Assembly: GCA_027717925.1 (NCBI GenBank)
Contig: JALLON010000010.1
Coordinates: forward strand, 1-23,604
From: Acidobacteria bacterium AH-259-G07
GTDB lineage: Bacteria > Acidobacteriota > UBA6911 > RPQK01 > JADFOI01
Direction: 5' to 3'
DNA: 23,604 nt
The notes beneath the pieces were generated by a model. The model did not search any database, was not told where the DNA came from, and worked only from the letters and a program-made list of their open reading frames with translations. Position numbers and translations under genes: made by a program. Below are positions 14,096-23,100 of this stretch, in pieces; the stretch's first letter is position 1, and each line of letters starts with the position of its first letter.

Positions 14096-14370
14096 CGCTA
14101 CAACATTAGCCACAACGATGGAGCCAAGAATAACCCCTATTCCAGTTAATGGCAATAATGCTCCCGAATTCTGAGGCCATGAGGTGCCGGAAGGTGAAAA
14201 TCCGACTGTCGGTGGATGCGCAAACACTGGCAGGGCGGATGATTTCGTCGCTGCATTCGCTGCAGTAGAGAATTTATGAATAATGCGGGGTAGGTAGCCG
14301 TCACGAAGGCACACAGACGCAGAGGACTTTTTGCGTGCACGTCTCTGTGATGAGGACTGAAATTTGATAG
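14096..14370. other. Intergenic, hairpin-prone spacer
   Basis: No gene is visible. CACACAGACG and CGTCTCTGTG (about 14309-14350) form an imperfect inverted repeat around a T-run, which could be a small dispersed palindrome. Confidence 0.3.
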
Positions 14371-14577
14371 TGTCAACTGCCTCCACCAGTGAAGTTGCGG
14401 CACGGCCTTAACAAGACAGGGAAGAAACTGCGTTACTACCTGAACTTCTCTCGGGTGAAGCAGTCGTTTGTCTACCCTCATTCCTCGGGCACAGACCTGC
14501 TTACAGGGCGGGCAATCAAATCGTCTGAGCGCGTGACGCTGGATGCTTGGGACCTCGTCATCGTCGAAGAACGGTGA
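14371..14577 (+). pseudogene. C-terminal relic of a beta-galactosidase-like gene
   Basis: The open frame without a proper start encodes RHGLNKTGKKLRYYLNFS, then GTDLLTGRAIKSSERVTLDA and WDLVIVEER and a stop. The pattern HYYLNYS...GTDLLT...L..WDLAIVEE is how many GH42-type beta-galactosidases end (C-terminal beta domain). An in-frame stop at 14368-14370 cuts it off upstream, so only ~68 codons remain. It sits 61 nt before the symporter operon, suggesting the locus once carried a beta-galactosidase as its first gene. Confidence 0.7.
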
Positions 14578-14621
14578 TCAAAGGGAGTGCCTTCCCACTA
14601 TAGAGGCGCTTTGGACCAGGG

Positions 14622-14628
14622 AAAGGAG
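14622..14628 (+). promoter_or_regulatory. Ribosome binding site fixing symporter start
   Basis: AAAGGAG lies 10 nt before ATG 14639. It supports that start over the longer in-frame reading from 14543, which would overlap the beta-galactosidase relic and add a polar extension before the first membrane helix. Confidence 0.6.
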
Positions 14629-14638
14629 AAAAGCGAGT

Positions 14639-16183
14639 ATGGAGTTGCACTGGTTTGACATTGCTTTGTTCATCGCATTTTTTGTAGTTGCCATAGGTAC
14701 CAGTCTGTACAAGAGCCGGAAGGAAGAAACCGGAGAGGATTTCTTTTTGGCTGGCCGCAGCCTTTACTGGCCGATGATCGGCCTTTCGCTCATCGCTGCC
14801 AACATTTCCACTGAGCACTTCGTGGGAATGTCCGGGCAGGGTGCCGGCATTATGGGCATGGCGGTTGCCAGTTACGAGTGGATCGCAACCATTACTCTAG
14901 TATTCGTAGCCCTATTCTTTTTGCCCAAGTTTCTCAGAAGTGGTATCTACACCATTCCGGAATACCTCGAATATCGCTACAATTCGGCGGCCCGTGCAAT
15001 TATGGCCCTCTACACGGTGGCTGTCTACATCGGCGTTACTATTTCCGCCGTGGTCTACAGTGGAGCTCTGACCCTTCAAACCATCTTTGATATGGAACTC
15101 ATGCACGCGATATGGCTCATCGGAGGCATTGCTGCCCTCTACACCACGTGGGGCGGATTAAAGGCGGTCGCCTGGGCAGACCTTTTTCAGGGCTCCGCCC
15201 TGATAATCGGGGCCGCCGTGACCCTTTTCCTCGGTTTTCAGGCGGTCGGTGGAGTACAGAACTTTTTTGAAGTCAATGCCGACAAGCTCCATATGGTTCT
15301 TCCCAGCGATCACACGGTGCTCCCCTGGACTGCACTGATCATTGGTATTTGGATCCCTAATTTTTACTATTGGGGCCTCAACCAGTTCATCACGCAAAGA
15401 GCCCTGGCCTCCCGGACACTGAGAGAAGGCCAGCTCGGAATCCTATTCGCCGCGTTTCTCAAACTTTTTATCCCATTCATCATCATTTTTCCCGGGATTA
15501 TGGCCTTTCAACTTTACCAGCCTCAACTCGTTGGTGAAGGAGCCACCACCGACGCGGCTTATCCCCTGCTCATCAAGAATCTTATCCCAGCCGGTCTGAG
15601 GGGGTTTATCTTCGCGGCCATTACGGGAGCGGTCATCAGCACGCTTGCATCAATGCTGAACTCTGTGTCCACGATCCTCACCATCGATTTGTACAAACGT
15701 CACTGGAAAAAGAACGCTTCTCCAAAGTCTCTGGTCACGATTGGCCGTATTGCTACTCTGGTCTTTGTGGTGTTGGTTTGTTTGATCGCTCCGGTGCTCG
15801 GCAGTCCAAAATTCAAGGGAATCTTCAATTACATTCAGGAGTTTCAAGGCTACATCTCACCCGGGATCCTGGCGGCTTTCACTTTTGGATTAATCTTCAA
15901 GCGCACTCCTGCTGCAGGGGGCGTCACGGCTTTAGTTCTGGGTGTGCCTGTGTACGGAATGCTTCAGTGGCAGTTCGCTCATATCGCATTCCTGAATAGA
16001 ATGGCTATTTCCTTCGGAATTATCATCTTGGCCATGGCACTGATCACGATCTTCAAGCCACTCTCAGAACCCAAAGTGATGCCGGTGAAAGAAGATTTTG
16101 ACATGCGACCCGCTGCATCGGTCACTTGGTTCGGAACGGCACTGATTGTTGTTACCATCGGGCTTTACATCTTATTCTGGTAA
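14639..16183 (+). CDS. SGLT-type sodium:solute symporter (SSS family) 1
   Basis: This encodes 514 residues of an inner-membrane Na+/solute cotransporter of the SSS (SGLT) family, with about 13-14 hydrophobic segments. The signature is clear: GEDFFLAGRSLYWPMIGLSL, then AANISTEHFVGMSGQGAG (unwound first core helix), IYTIPEYLEYRYNS, TTWGGLKAVAWADLFQG, NQFITQRALASRTLREGQLG, and FAAITGAVISTLASMLNSVS with the Na+-site Ser/Thr residues. The closest types carry sugars such as galactose or glucose. It is followed 27 nt later by a second SSS gene, so the two form an operon with the lactonase-like gene. The substrate is inferred to be a mono- or oligosaccharide released by the exported hydrolase. Confidence 0.93.
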   Translation: MELHWFDIALFIAFFVVAIGTSLYKSRKEETGEDFFLAGRSLYWPMIGLSLIAANISTEHFVGMSGQGAGIMGMAVASYEWIATITLVFVALFFLPKFLRSGIYTIPEYLEYRYNSAARAIMALYTVAVYIGVTISAVVYSGALTLQTIFDMELMHAIWLIGGIAALYTTWGGLKAVAWADLFQGSALIIGAAVTLFLGFQAVGGVQNFFEVNADKLHMVLPSDHTVLPWTALIIGIWIPNFYYWGLNQFITQRALASRTLREGQLGILFAAFLKLFIPFIIIFPGIMAFQLYQPQLVGEGATTDAAYPLLIKNLIPAGLRGFIFAAITGAVISTLASMLNSVSTILTIDLYKRHWKKNASPKSLVTIGRIATLVFVVLVCLIAPVLGSPKFKGIFNYIQEFQGYISPGILAAFTFGLIFKRTPAAGGVTALVLGVPVYGMLQWQFAHIAFLNRMAISFGIIILAMALITIFKPLSEPKVMPVKEDFDMRPAASVTWFGTALIVVTIGLYILFW

Positions 16184-16210
16184 GAAGGTTAGAAGGGAAA
16201 GGTTGTAAGC

Positions 16211-17857
16211 ATGGAATCAGCGGCGATTAGTGGTTTTGGGGGATGGGATTGGTTCACGCTGGGCCTCTTTTTCCTGGGTCTGATCGCGATTATCTGGTGG
16301 GTGCTGAAGCAGAAGGAAGAGACAACGGCGGACTATTTTCTTGCAGGACGTGATGCCGGTTGGATTGCGATCGGAGCGTCGATTTTTGCCTCCAACATTG
16401 GTTCGGAGCACCTGGTGGGTCTGGCGGGTACCGGATTCGAAAGCGGTATGGCGATGGCACACTGGGAAATGCACGCCTGGCTTATCCTGGTCCTCGGTTG
16501 GGTTTTTGTTCCCTTTTATGCCCGCAGCAGAGTTTTTACAATGCCGGAGTTTCTCGAAAAGCGCTACTGTTCCGGTGCGAGGTCCTTCCTGTCAATCATC
16601 TCGCTGGTGAGTTATGTGCTGACCAAGGTGGCCGTGACGGTCTATGCCGGCGGTGTGGTGTTCAAGACGGTTTTGGGCATCGATGAGTGGATGGGAATCG
16701 ATTTCTTTTGGATTGGGGCCTTGTCGCTAGTCGTTGTCACCGGTTTGTACACAATTTTCGGAGGAATGAAGTCGGTTTTGTACACCTCTGTTTTGCAGGC
16801 GCCAGTACTGATCATCGGTTCACTGGTCATTCTGATTGTGGGCCTAAACCAGCTGGGCGGCTGGGGTGAGCTGGAGAGGATCTGTGGAGAACAGATGCAC
16901 CTGATCCGTTCCGCCAGCGATCCAAAATTCCCCTGGACGGGAGTGCTTTTTGGTTCGGCCATTATTGGTTTCTGGTACTGGTGCACGGACCAGTACATCG
17001 TGCAGAGGACGCTTTCGGCGGGAAGCCAGACCGCAGCCCGTCGAGGAACGATCTTCGCTGGCTATATGAAACTCCTGCCGGTGTTTATCTTCCTGGTCCC
17101 TGGCATGATCGCTTTCGCCATGAATCAAAAGGGCCTCATTAGCCTTGAGAGTTCCGATGCAGCCTTCCCGACGCTGGTCGCGACGCTGTTGCCGGCTGGA
17201 ATGAAGGGCATTGTGGTGGGTGGGCTGGTCGCCGCGCTGATGAGCTCATTGGCCTCGCTGTTTAACTCATCTGCAACACTGTTTACGGTGGACTTCTATA
17301 AGAAATTCCGACCGGACTCCACGGAGAAGCACCTGGTCTTTGTGGGTCGTCTTGCCACAGCTGCCGTTGTAGTGCTGGGAATTGTGTGGATTCCCTTGAT
17401 GAAGCTCATAGCGGATGTGTTGTACGAGTACTTGCAGATTGTCCAGTCTCTGATTGCGCCGGCCATCGCGGCGGTATTTGTCATGGGTGTCTTCTCCAAG
17501 CGTGTCACCGGTGTGGCCGGCTTGACGGGTCTGGTGGTCGGATTTGCCATCGGCATGCTGCGGCTGGTTCTCATGATCTTCCAGAGCCACCTCGATCCGG
17601 AAGGTCTCCTGTACCAGATTGTCGCCATTAACTGGCTTCATTTCTGCATCTTCCTGTTCCTTTTGACTGTGGTGATTATCTCGGTTGTCAGCCGGTTTAC
17701 GCGCAAGCCCAATGAAGAACAGATCAAAGGTTTGACCTATGGTTCTTCGACAGCTGAACAGCTCGCCGAGACCCGTGCCGGCTGGAACAAATGGGATGTT
17801 TTCCACACCTCAATCGTTGTTGGCGTCGTGGTGGCATTCTATATCTACTTCTGGTAA
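16211..17857 (+). CDS. SGLT-type sodium:solute symporter (SSS family) 2
   Basis: This encodes 548 residues of a second SSS-family transporter, clearly a distant paralogue of the first. It has TADYFLAGRDAGWIAIGASI, then FASNIGSEHLVGLAGTGFES, VFTMPEFLEKRY, GLYTIFGGMKSVLYTSVLQA, STDQYIVQRTL-like WCTDQYIVQRTLSAGSQ, and GGLVAALMSSLASLFNSSAT. Both proteins end in YxLFW/YxYFW after a final helix. The second is longer at the C-terminus, with a charged loop (RKPNEEQIKGLTYGSS) before the last helix. Sequence divergence and different core loops suggest different substrates. ATG 16211 follows a purine-rich run. The same transcript probably continues to 18814. Confidence 0.93.
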   Translation: MESAAISGFGGWDWFTLGLFFLGLIAIIWWVLKQKEETTADYFLAGRDAGWIAIGASIFASNIGSEHLVGLAGTGFESGMAMAHWEMHAWLILVLGWVFVPFYARSRVFTMPEFLEKRYCSGARSFLSIISLVSYVLTKVAVTVYAGGVVFKTVLGIDEWMGIDFFWIGALSLVVVTGLYTIFGGMKSVLYTSVLQAPVLIIGSLVILIVGLNQLGGWGELERICGEQMHLIRSASDPKFPWTGVLFGSAIIGFWYWCTDQYIVQRTLSAGSQTAARRGTIFAGYMKLLPVFIFLVPGMIAFAMNQKGLISLESSDAAFPTLVATLLPAGMKGIVVGGLVAALMSSLASLFNSSATLFTVDFYKKFRPDSTEKHLVFVGRLATAAVVVLGIVWIPLMKLIADVLYEYLQIVQSLIAPAIAAVFVMGVFSKRVTGVAGLTGLVVGFAIGMLRLVLMIFQSHLDPEGLLYQIVAINWLHFCIFLFLLTVVIISVVSRFTRKPNEEQIKGLTYGSSTAEQLAETRAGWNKWDVFHTSIVVGVVVAFYIYFW

Positions 17858-17944
17858 TAAACCCGGAATCCTGACCGATTGAAGCGGAGATCAGGGCGGT
17901 GGCGGTAGGCCCGCAGGTGTGAAATTCGATAAGGAAGAACGCTC

Positions 17945-18814
17945 GTGACCAACATCCGATGTGTCTGGAAGGCTGGTGCCCTTCTGGGGGAGGGTCCCAT
18001 TTGGGACGAGGAAGAGGAAGCGGCTTACTGGGTCGATATCAAGGCGCCGGCAGTCCATCGCTACACGCCGGCCCGCGGCTTGACCGACACCTGGGCAATG
18101 CCCGAGCCGATCGGCTGCATTGCGCGACGCTCAGGCGGTGGCTTTGTTGCTGGTTTCAAGAGCGGGTTTGCTTTCCTCGATTTGGCGAGTGGTCACATCG
18201 AGAAAATCGGTGATCCGGAGTCAGAGCAGCCGAACAATCGCTTGAACGATGGCAAGTGCGATCTTAAGGGTCGCTTTTGGGTTGGGACGATGGATGATGA
18301 GGAAAGCCGTCCCACGGGCTGGCTTTATCGCCTCGATCCAGATCGAACCTGGCACCACATGGATGGCAGTTATGTGGTCACGAACGGCCCAGCCTTTAGC
18401 CCTGACGGGAGAACCATCTATCATACAGATTCGTTCCGGCGCATTATCTACGCTTTCGATCTGGCCCTGGACGGAACACTTGCCAACAAGCGTGTATTTG
18501 TTCGCCTTCCCCACGCAGACGGCTATCCGGATGGCATGACAACGGATTCACAAGGGTTCCTTTGGGTTGCCCATTGGGGTGGTTGGCGAGTGACACGTTT
18601 CACTCCAAAGGGTTCTGTAGACCGGATCATTGAGCTGCCCGTCTCCCAAGTAACGAGCTGTGTGTTTGGGGGCCGGGACCTGGACGTACTTTACATTACC
18701 TCTGCCTGGATTGGTCTCGACAAGAAAGCGCACCTGGAACAGCCGCTGGCGGGAGGCCTGTTTGAGGTATCTGCTGGGGTGCGGGGTCTGCCCACGCCGC
18801 GCTTCGCCGGCTAG
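17945..18814 (+). CDS. SMP-30/gluconolactonase-like protein
   Basis: This encodes 289 residues, a six-bladed beta-propeller of the SMP-30/gluconolactonase/LRE family that hydrolyses sugar lactones to sugar acids with one divalent metal. The metal ligands are visible: Glu in LLGEGPIWDEEEEAAYWVDI, Asn in TNGPAFSPDGRTIYHTDS, and Asp in HADGYPDGMTTDSQGFLWVA. The RLNDGKCDLKGRFWVGTM segment is also typical. I see no signal peptide, so it should be cytosolic. GTG 17945 has AAGGAAG about 9 nt upstream and lies 87 nt after the second symporter. It probably opens the lactone of an imported, oxidised sugar and feeds the 2-keto-3-deoxy acid route represented by the AraD1-type protein. The specific sugar cannot be told. 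Confidence 0.9.
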   Translation: MTNIRCVWKAGALLGEGPIWDEEEEAAYWVDIKAPAVHRYTPARGLTDTWAMPEPIGCIARRSGGGFVAGFKSGFAFLDLASGHIEKIGDPESEQPNNRLNDGKCDLKGRFWVGTMDDEESRPTGWLYRLDPDRTWHHMDGSYVVTNGPAFSPDGRTIYHTDSFRRIIYAFDLALDGTLANKRVFVRLPHADGYPDGMTTDSQGFLWVAHWGGWRVTRFTPKGSVDRIIELPVSQVTSCVFGGRDLDVLYITSAWIGLDKKAHLEQPLAGGLFEVSAGVRGLPTPRFAG

Positions 18815-18877
18815 ACTTAGGCTAGTCAGATTTGGTACGGTCCATCGGTGCATGGGCTTTTTCCTTGTCTTGAGCGC

Positions 18878-18921
18878 ACGACCAGTATGGTGAGTTGCTC
18901 ACGAATGACCTCATAGATGAT
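18878..18921. repeat. 44-bp direct repeat, left copy
   Basis: Identical but for one base (T/C) to 23561-23604, same orientation. The two copies lie within RelE-type toxin sequence and bracket the lipoprotein and hydrolase genes, 4683 bp apart. The match may extend past the right window edge. Confidence 0.9.
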
Positions 18922-18939
18922 CCGGTAAAGCGAAATCAT
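18878..18939 (-). pseudogene. RelE/ParE toxin gene relic
   Basis: The minus strand reads MISLYRIIYEVIREQLTILV then VR, and then loses similarity. The YRIIYEVxxEQLTILVVRV core is a hallmark of RelE/ParE-family toxins (type II toxin-antitoxin ribonucleases or gyrase poisons). The 44 bp at 18878-18921 are identical, except for one base, to the RelE gene entering at the right window edge. No antitoxin is nearby. The rest of the 18815-18999 gap has no gene. Confidence 0.75.
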
Positions 18940-18999
18940 GCTTCTTGATCCTCTCTGTTCTCCAGGATAGAATCCGTCCGAATCTTTGCGGAGGTTACC

Positions 19000-20067
19000 A
19001 TGAAAATTTGGTTGATACGTCTTTTGATTCTTTCCTGCTCTTCACTCATTTTAATGACTTGTGGAGGGCCGCCGCCGGCCGAAGAGACGGAAACGGACGT
19101 CGGTCTGTGGACGGACACGAATTATCCCTCCTATATCCGCTGTATCACCCACTTCGGCCAGCGGGCGGATTGGTCACACGACGGAAAACGGATCCTTTTT
19201 ATTGAGAGAACCTATGGCGATGTCTTTGAGGTGGATCTGGAAACCGAGATCATTCGGCCCATGACCCATCATTACTACCACAGTGGGTACACTCGCGCTC
19301 TTTACCTGAGCAACGGCGACATTCTCCTCTCCGGCTCGCGAACCTTCGACCCGGAGCATCATTCCGATGCCCGCAGTAAAACGGCTGAATTGTGGGTCTT
19401 AAGCAAGGACCTTGACAAACCTCCGGTCGCCCTGGGCGAATTTTGCTCAGAGGGTCCGGCAGTTTCCCGGAAGAACCGGAAGATTGCCTGGGCGGCGGAC
19501 CACGACAACTACCCGGACAAATTACCGGAAGGCGTCTCACAGATATGGATGGCTAACATTGACTATTCAAGCGGCAAACCCAAGCTCACCAACAAGAAGC
19601 TGATCCTTGACGACCGCAACCTGGATTTCGAAGTAAGCCTAGAAGCGCAAAATTTCGTTCCACCGGAGGAAAAAGAATTAACCTTTTCCGCCTACGGCTA
19701 CCAGGGAACGGAAGTCATGGGGCTCAACTTGGAGACGGGAGAGATCACCAACTATTCCAAGGCACCTAACCAATATGACGAACCAGAAGGAATCTTTCCA
19801 GACGGCAAGCATACGCTGGTGGAATGTGACAAGCACAGCGGTGGTAAGGGCTCACAATATGATGATCTCTGGAAGCTCGCCCTAGACGGCAGCGGAGATT
19901 ATCAACGGATCACCTACTTCAACGAAGGGGAGGAATTCAAGGCAACCAATCCAGTGGTCAGTGACGATGGTTATTTCATTGCCTTTCAGGTCCCTAAGGT
20001 CAGCATGATTGCTGGTGTGGGCAACGGAATCTATATTCTTGACTTGGAGGCGGCCGGCCTGCGATAG
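19000..20067 (+). CDS. Lipoprotein with TolB/PD40-type beta-propeller
   Basis: This encodes 355 residues. An N-terminal signal peptide with lipobox LMTC (Cys21, in LILMTCGGPPPAEE) predicts an anchored lipoprotein. The rest shows WD40-like/PD40 blades: WSHDGKRILFIERTYGDVFE, YLSNGDILLSGS, VSRKNRKIAWAADHD, IFPDGKHTLVECDKHSGG and VSDDGYFIAFQVPK. Related propellers are found in TolB and in oligogalacturonide lyases (Pectate_lyase22), but I cannot see the latter's catalytic set, so no enzymatic role is claimed. ATG 19000 has GGAGG at 18990-18994. The stop lies 42 nt before the large exported hydrolase, so the pair is probably cotranscribed and may handle the same polysaccharide on the cell surface. 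Confidence 0.75.
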   Translation: MKIWLIRLLILSCSSLILMTCGGPPPAEETETDVGLWTDTNYPSYIRCITHFGQRADWSHDGKRILFIERTYGDVFEVDLETEIIRPMTHHYYHSGYTRALYLSNGDILLSGSRTFDPEHHSDARSKTAELWVLSKDLDKPPVALGEFCSEGPAVSRKNRKIAWAADHDNYPDKLPEGVSQIWMANIDYSSGKPKLTNKKLILDDRNLDFEVSLEAQNFVPPEEKELTFSAYGYQGTEVMGLNLETGEITNYSKAPNQYDEPEGIFPDGKHTLVECDKHSGGKGSQYDDLWKLALDGSGDYQRITYFNEGEEFKATNPVVSDDGYFIAFQVPKVSMIAGVGNGIYILDLEAAGLR

Positions 20068-20109
20068 CGCAGCCTACTGGGCCGGCGGCAGACTGAACGG
20101 AGGTCTATT

Positions 20110-23100
20110 ATGAGAGGCAAACTTGGAGTTCAGGCAGTCGCTTTGTTCGTGACCCTCTTTTTCTTTTTGGGGCTCTTTTTGTCCACGGGGCCGCAAGCAC
20201 CGGCTGGCCCTTCAGAGCGGGTATCCGTCGTGGTGGATTCCAAGCTCGGACCGCCCGCACAGCACGGTCTCAAACAGCTGGTGGTGGCTCTGGAGGGGAA
20301 AGGCGTGAAAGTCGAGCGGCGAGACGCCCTCCGCCGGGAGAAAAACCAGCACGTCCTTGTGATCGGTCGATCTTCAGGGTCTCGCGCTGTACGTCAGTTA
20401 GCAGAAGCTGCCGGTCTTACCTTGCCAAGGCAGGCTGAAGCCCTCCTGCTCCACAATATCTCATGGAATAACAAGGATGCTCTGCTCATTTGCGGTGCCG
20501 ATGATCGCGGATTGATGTACGCCGCCCTCGATGTGGCTGAGCAAATTCGGCTAGCCGACGAGGAGACCGACCCTCTTGCCAGCATTTCGAATGCATCTGA
20601 AAAACCGGCGATCCAGGAACGCTCCGTCACAAGAATGATCATGAACAGGGCTGTAGCTGAGAAGTATTTCTATTCTGAGCAGTACTGGGACAGATATCTG
20701 AATATGCTGGCTAAATATCGATACAACACCTTCACACTGATGTTTGGCTACGGGTCAGCCGGCTATTTTGAGCCCCCCTACCCGTTTCTGTTTGATGTGC
20801 CGGAATTCCCGGAAGTCCAGGTCATCGGCATCACAAAACAAGAGCAAAAACGTAACCTGAGGATGTTGAACAAAATCATCGACATGACCCACGAGCGGGG
20901 CCTCAATTTCAGCCTGGCTCTCTGGACGCACATCTTTGTGCCTGGCCAGAACAACTTCATTCGGGAGGGGGAGCTACGAGCGGGCTTTCCCACCGGCTTA
21001 ACACAAGAAAACCTGATTCCCTACACCAAGGTGGCACTCAAAAAATTCTTAGAACTGGTCCCCAACCTGGACCGCTTCCTGTTCCGCGTGCACGTCGAGT
21101 CCTCTGTCACCCTGCCCGAGCAACGCCACTTCTGGACCGAGGTGTTGAAGGTGATCCAGGAGAGTCGGCCGGAGATCCCGATTGATATGCGGGTCAAGGG
21201 ACTCACCGACGACCTGATCGAGGCAGCTCTCAAGTCTCGGCTCAAGGTCCGTCTGACGACCAAGCACTGGGGCGAGGAGATGGGCCTACCGTTTCACCCT
21301 ACGCAAGACAGTTTGGCCAATAAATATAAACGGCGCCATACTTACGCCGATCTTCTCCGCTATCCCCGCCGCTACGACATGCTATACCGGCTCTGGAGCC
21401 ATGGGACGGTCCGGGTCCTGCTGTGGGGAGATCCTGATCATGCTCGTCGCTTCGCACAGAGCACGCGTTTGTACGACGGCGTTGGCTTCGATTTGCACGA
21501 GCACCTGGCCATGAAGATGGGATACAAAATGGGACTCCACCAGGGACCAAGTTACGAGGTGCTTGCCAAAGAATATCAGTACTATCAGTGGGAGTTTGAG
21601 CGCTACTGGCACTACTATCAGCTTTTCGGCCGCCTCGGCTACAACTTGGACACCCCTCCGCGAGTTTGGCGGGCAGAGTTTGAGCATCGCTTCGGCAAAG
21701 AAGCAGCGCCTTTCATCGAACAGGCTTACGCCCGGGCCAGTAAAGTCCTTCCCCGCATCGTGGGCTACGCGACACGCAATTTGAGTTCTGGTTTCACCTG
21801 GCCAGAGAAGCAGCGCTGGGAGGATCTACCGGACTACATCAACGTCCGGCCAAGCGACACCGCCCAGTTTTTGGGGATCGAAGAAGCAGCCGGCTTTCAC
21901 CTTGCCGGCAAAACTTCACCTAAGATCTGGCCGCAGGAAAACAGCCGCTGGTTTGCGAAAACTTGGCAAGAAGTCCTTCGCCTGGTCGAAGAAGCTGAAA
22001 AACGAATCGGTTCGTACAAAAACAAGGAATTCATCTCCACAATGATCGACATGAAGGTTCTGGCCCACCTTGCGGCTTATCACTCACACAGGTTGCACGC
22101 CGGTCTGAATTTGGCTCTGTTTGAGGAAACAGGTGATCTCAACGCCTTGGATGACGCCATCCGCCACGAACGCGATGCCATCGAAAACTGGCAAAAGATT
22201 GTTGAGGTGACCGACGGTGTTTACCCGGACAACATCATCATGGGTCGGCCTCCCAGAATGTCGGGCAGTTGGAAAACCGAACTGGAGGCACTCAAAACAG
22301 GGCTGGCAAAACTGGAAAAGCGCAGGGACAGCTTTGAGCCCCAGTATCGGAAAGTCGTCGCTCGACTGGATTTTGGCGACGGTCCCGTAGAGGAAGGGCT
22401 TATCGGTGTGACCTCCGGCCAAGAGTATTCTCTGAGCAAGGGAGGGTATGGATGGCACCATGGCTTTTTGTCGCCCTCTCCTAAGCTCAGCGATAGGAAA
22501 ATGGAAAAAGAACGCTATCGCGATTTCCTCCACGGCCCGGAGCCACGTGAATACCCTTATTCCGCTTTCGGTATAGACCTGCCTAACGGTGAATACGAAC
22601 TGCTTTTCTCCATGGTAGACCGCTCAGATCAACCGCGCGAGCATGGACCTATGTGGATTGTGGCACAGGGAAAGAACTCGACAGAGCGGTTCACGGTTCC
22701 GGCCGGTCAGCTGGTGGAAAAGACGCTGAGAGCCAAAGTTGTCGATGGGCGCCTTAACGTCGTGCTCAATTCCACCACTGATGGCGATTGGATGGTGAAC
22801 AGTCTGGTGCTGACGCGCGTCGAGCCGGCCATCGGACACGTGCCGATTCGAAAAACCTCGGGCCAGGGAGACGTCGTGATTCAAGCCACGGTCGCTGGTC
22901 GCGACTCCATTCGTTCGACTCACCTGGTTTATGGCAGTGCAAAGACTGGTTACAAGCAGATTCCCATGAGCACAATGGGCCGCTTCACTTACCAGGCCTC
23001 TATTCCCCAATCCGATCTGATGGACGGATTGAGCTACTTTATTGAGGCAGTGGACAAGGCGGGGCGCGAGGCTTGGTTTCCTCGTAAAGCGGCCGATCAG

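Noticed and set aside
13946..14386. N-terminal extension of the aldose epimerase frame to 14386
   Set aside because: The extension reads as translated repeat (Arg/Ser/Ala-rich), precedes a lipobox leader and is not part of any epimerase. It is probably an accidental open frame.
19000..20067. Oligogalacturonide lyase call for the propeller lipoprotein
   Set aside because: Blade repeats fit the fold, but I could not identify the lyase's metal-binding His/Gln set, so only a propeller lipoprotein is claimed.
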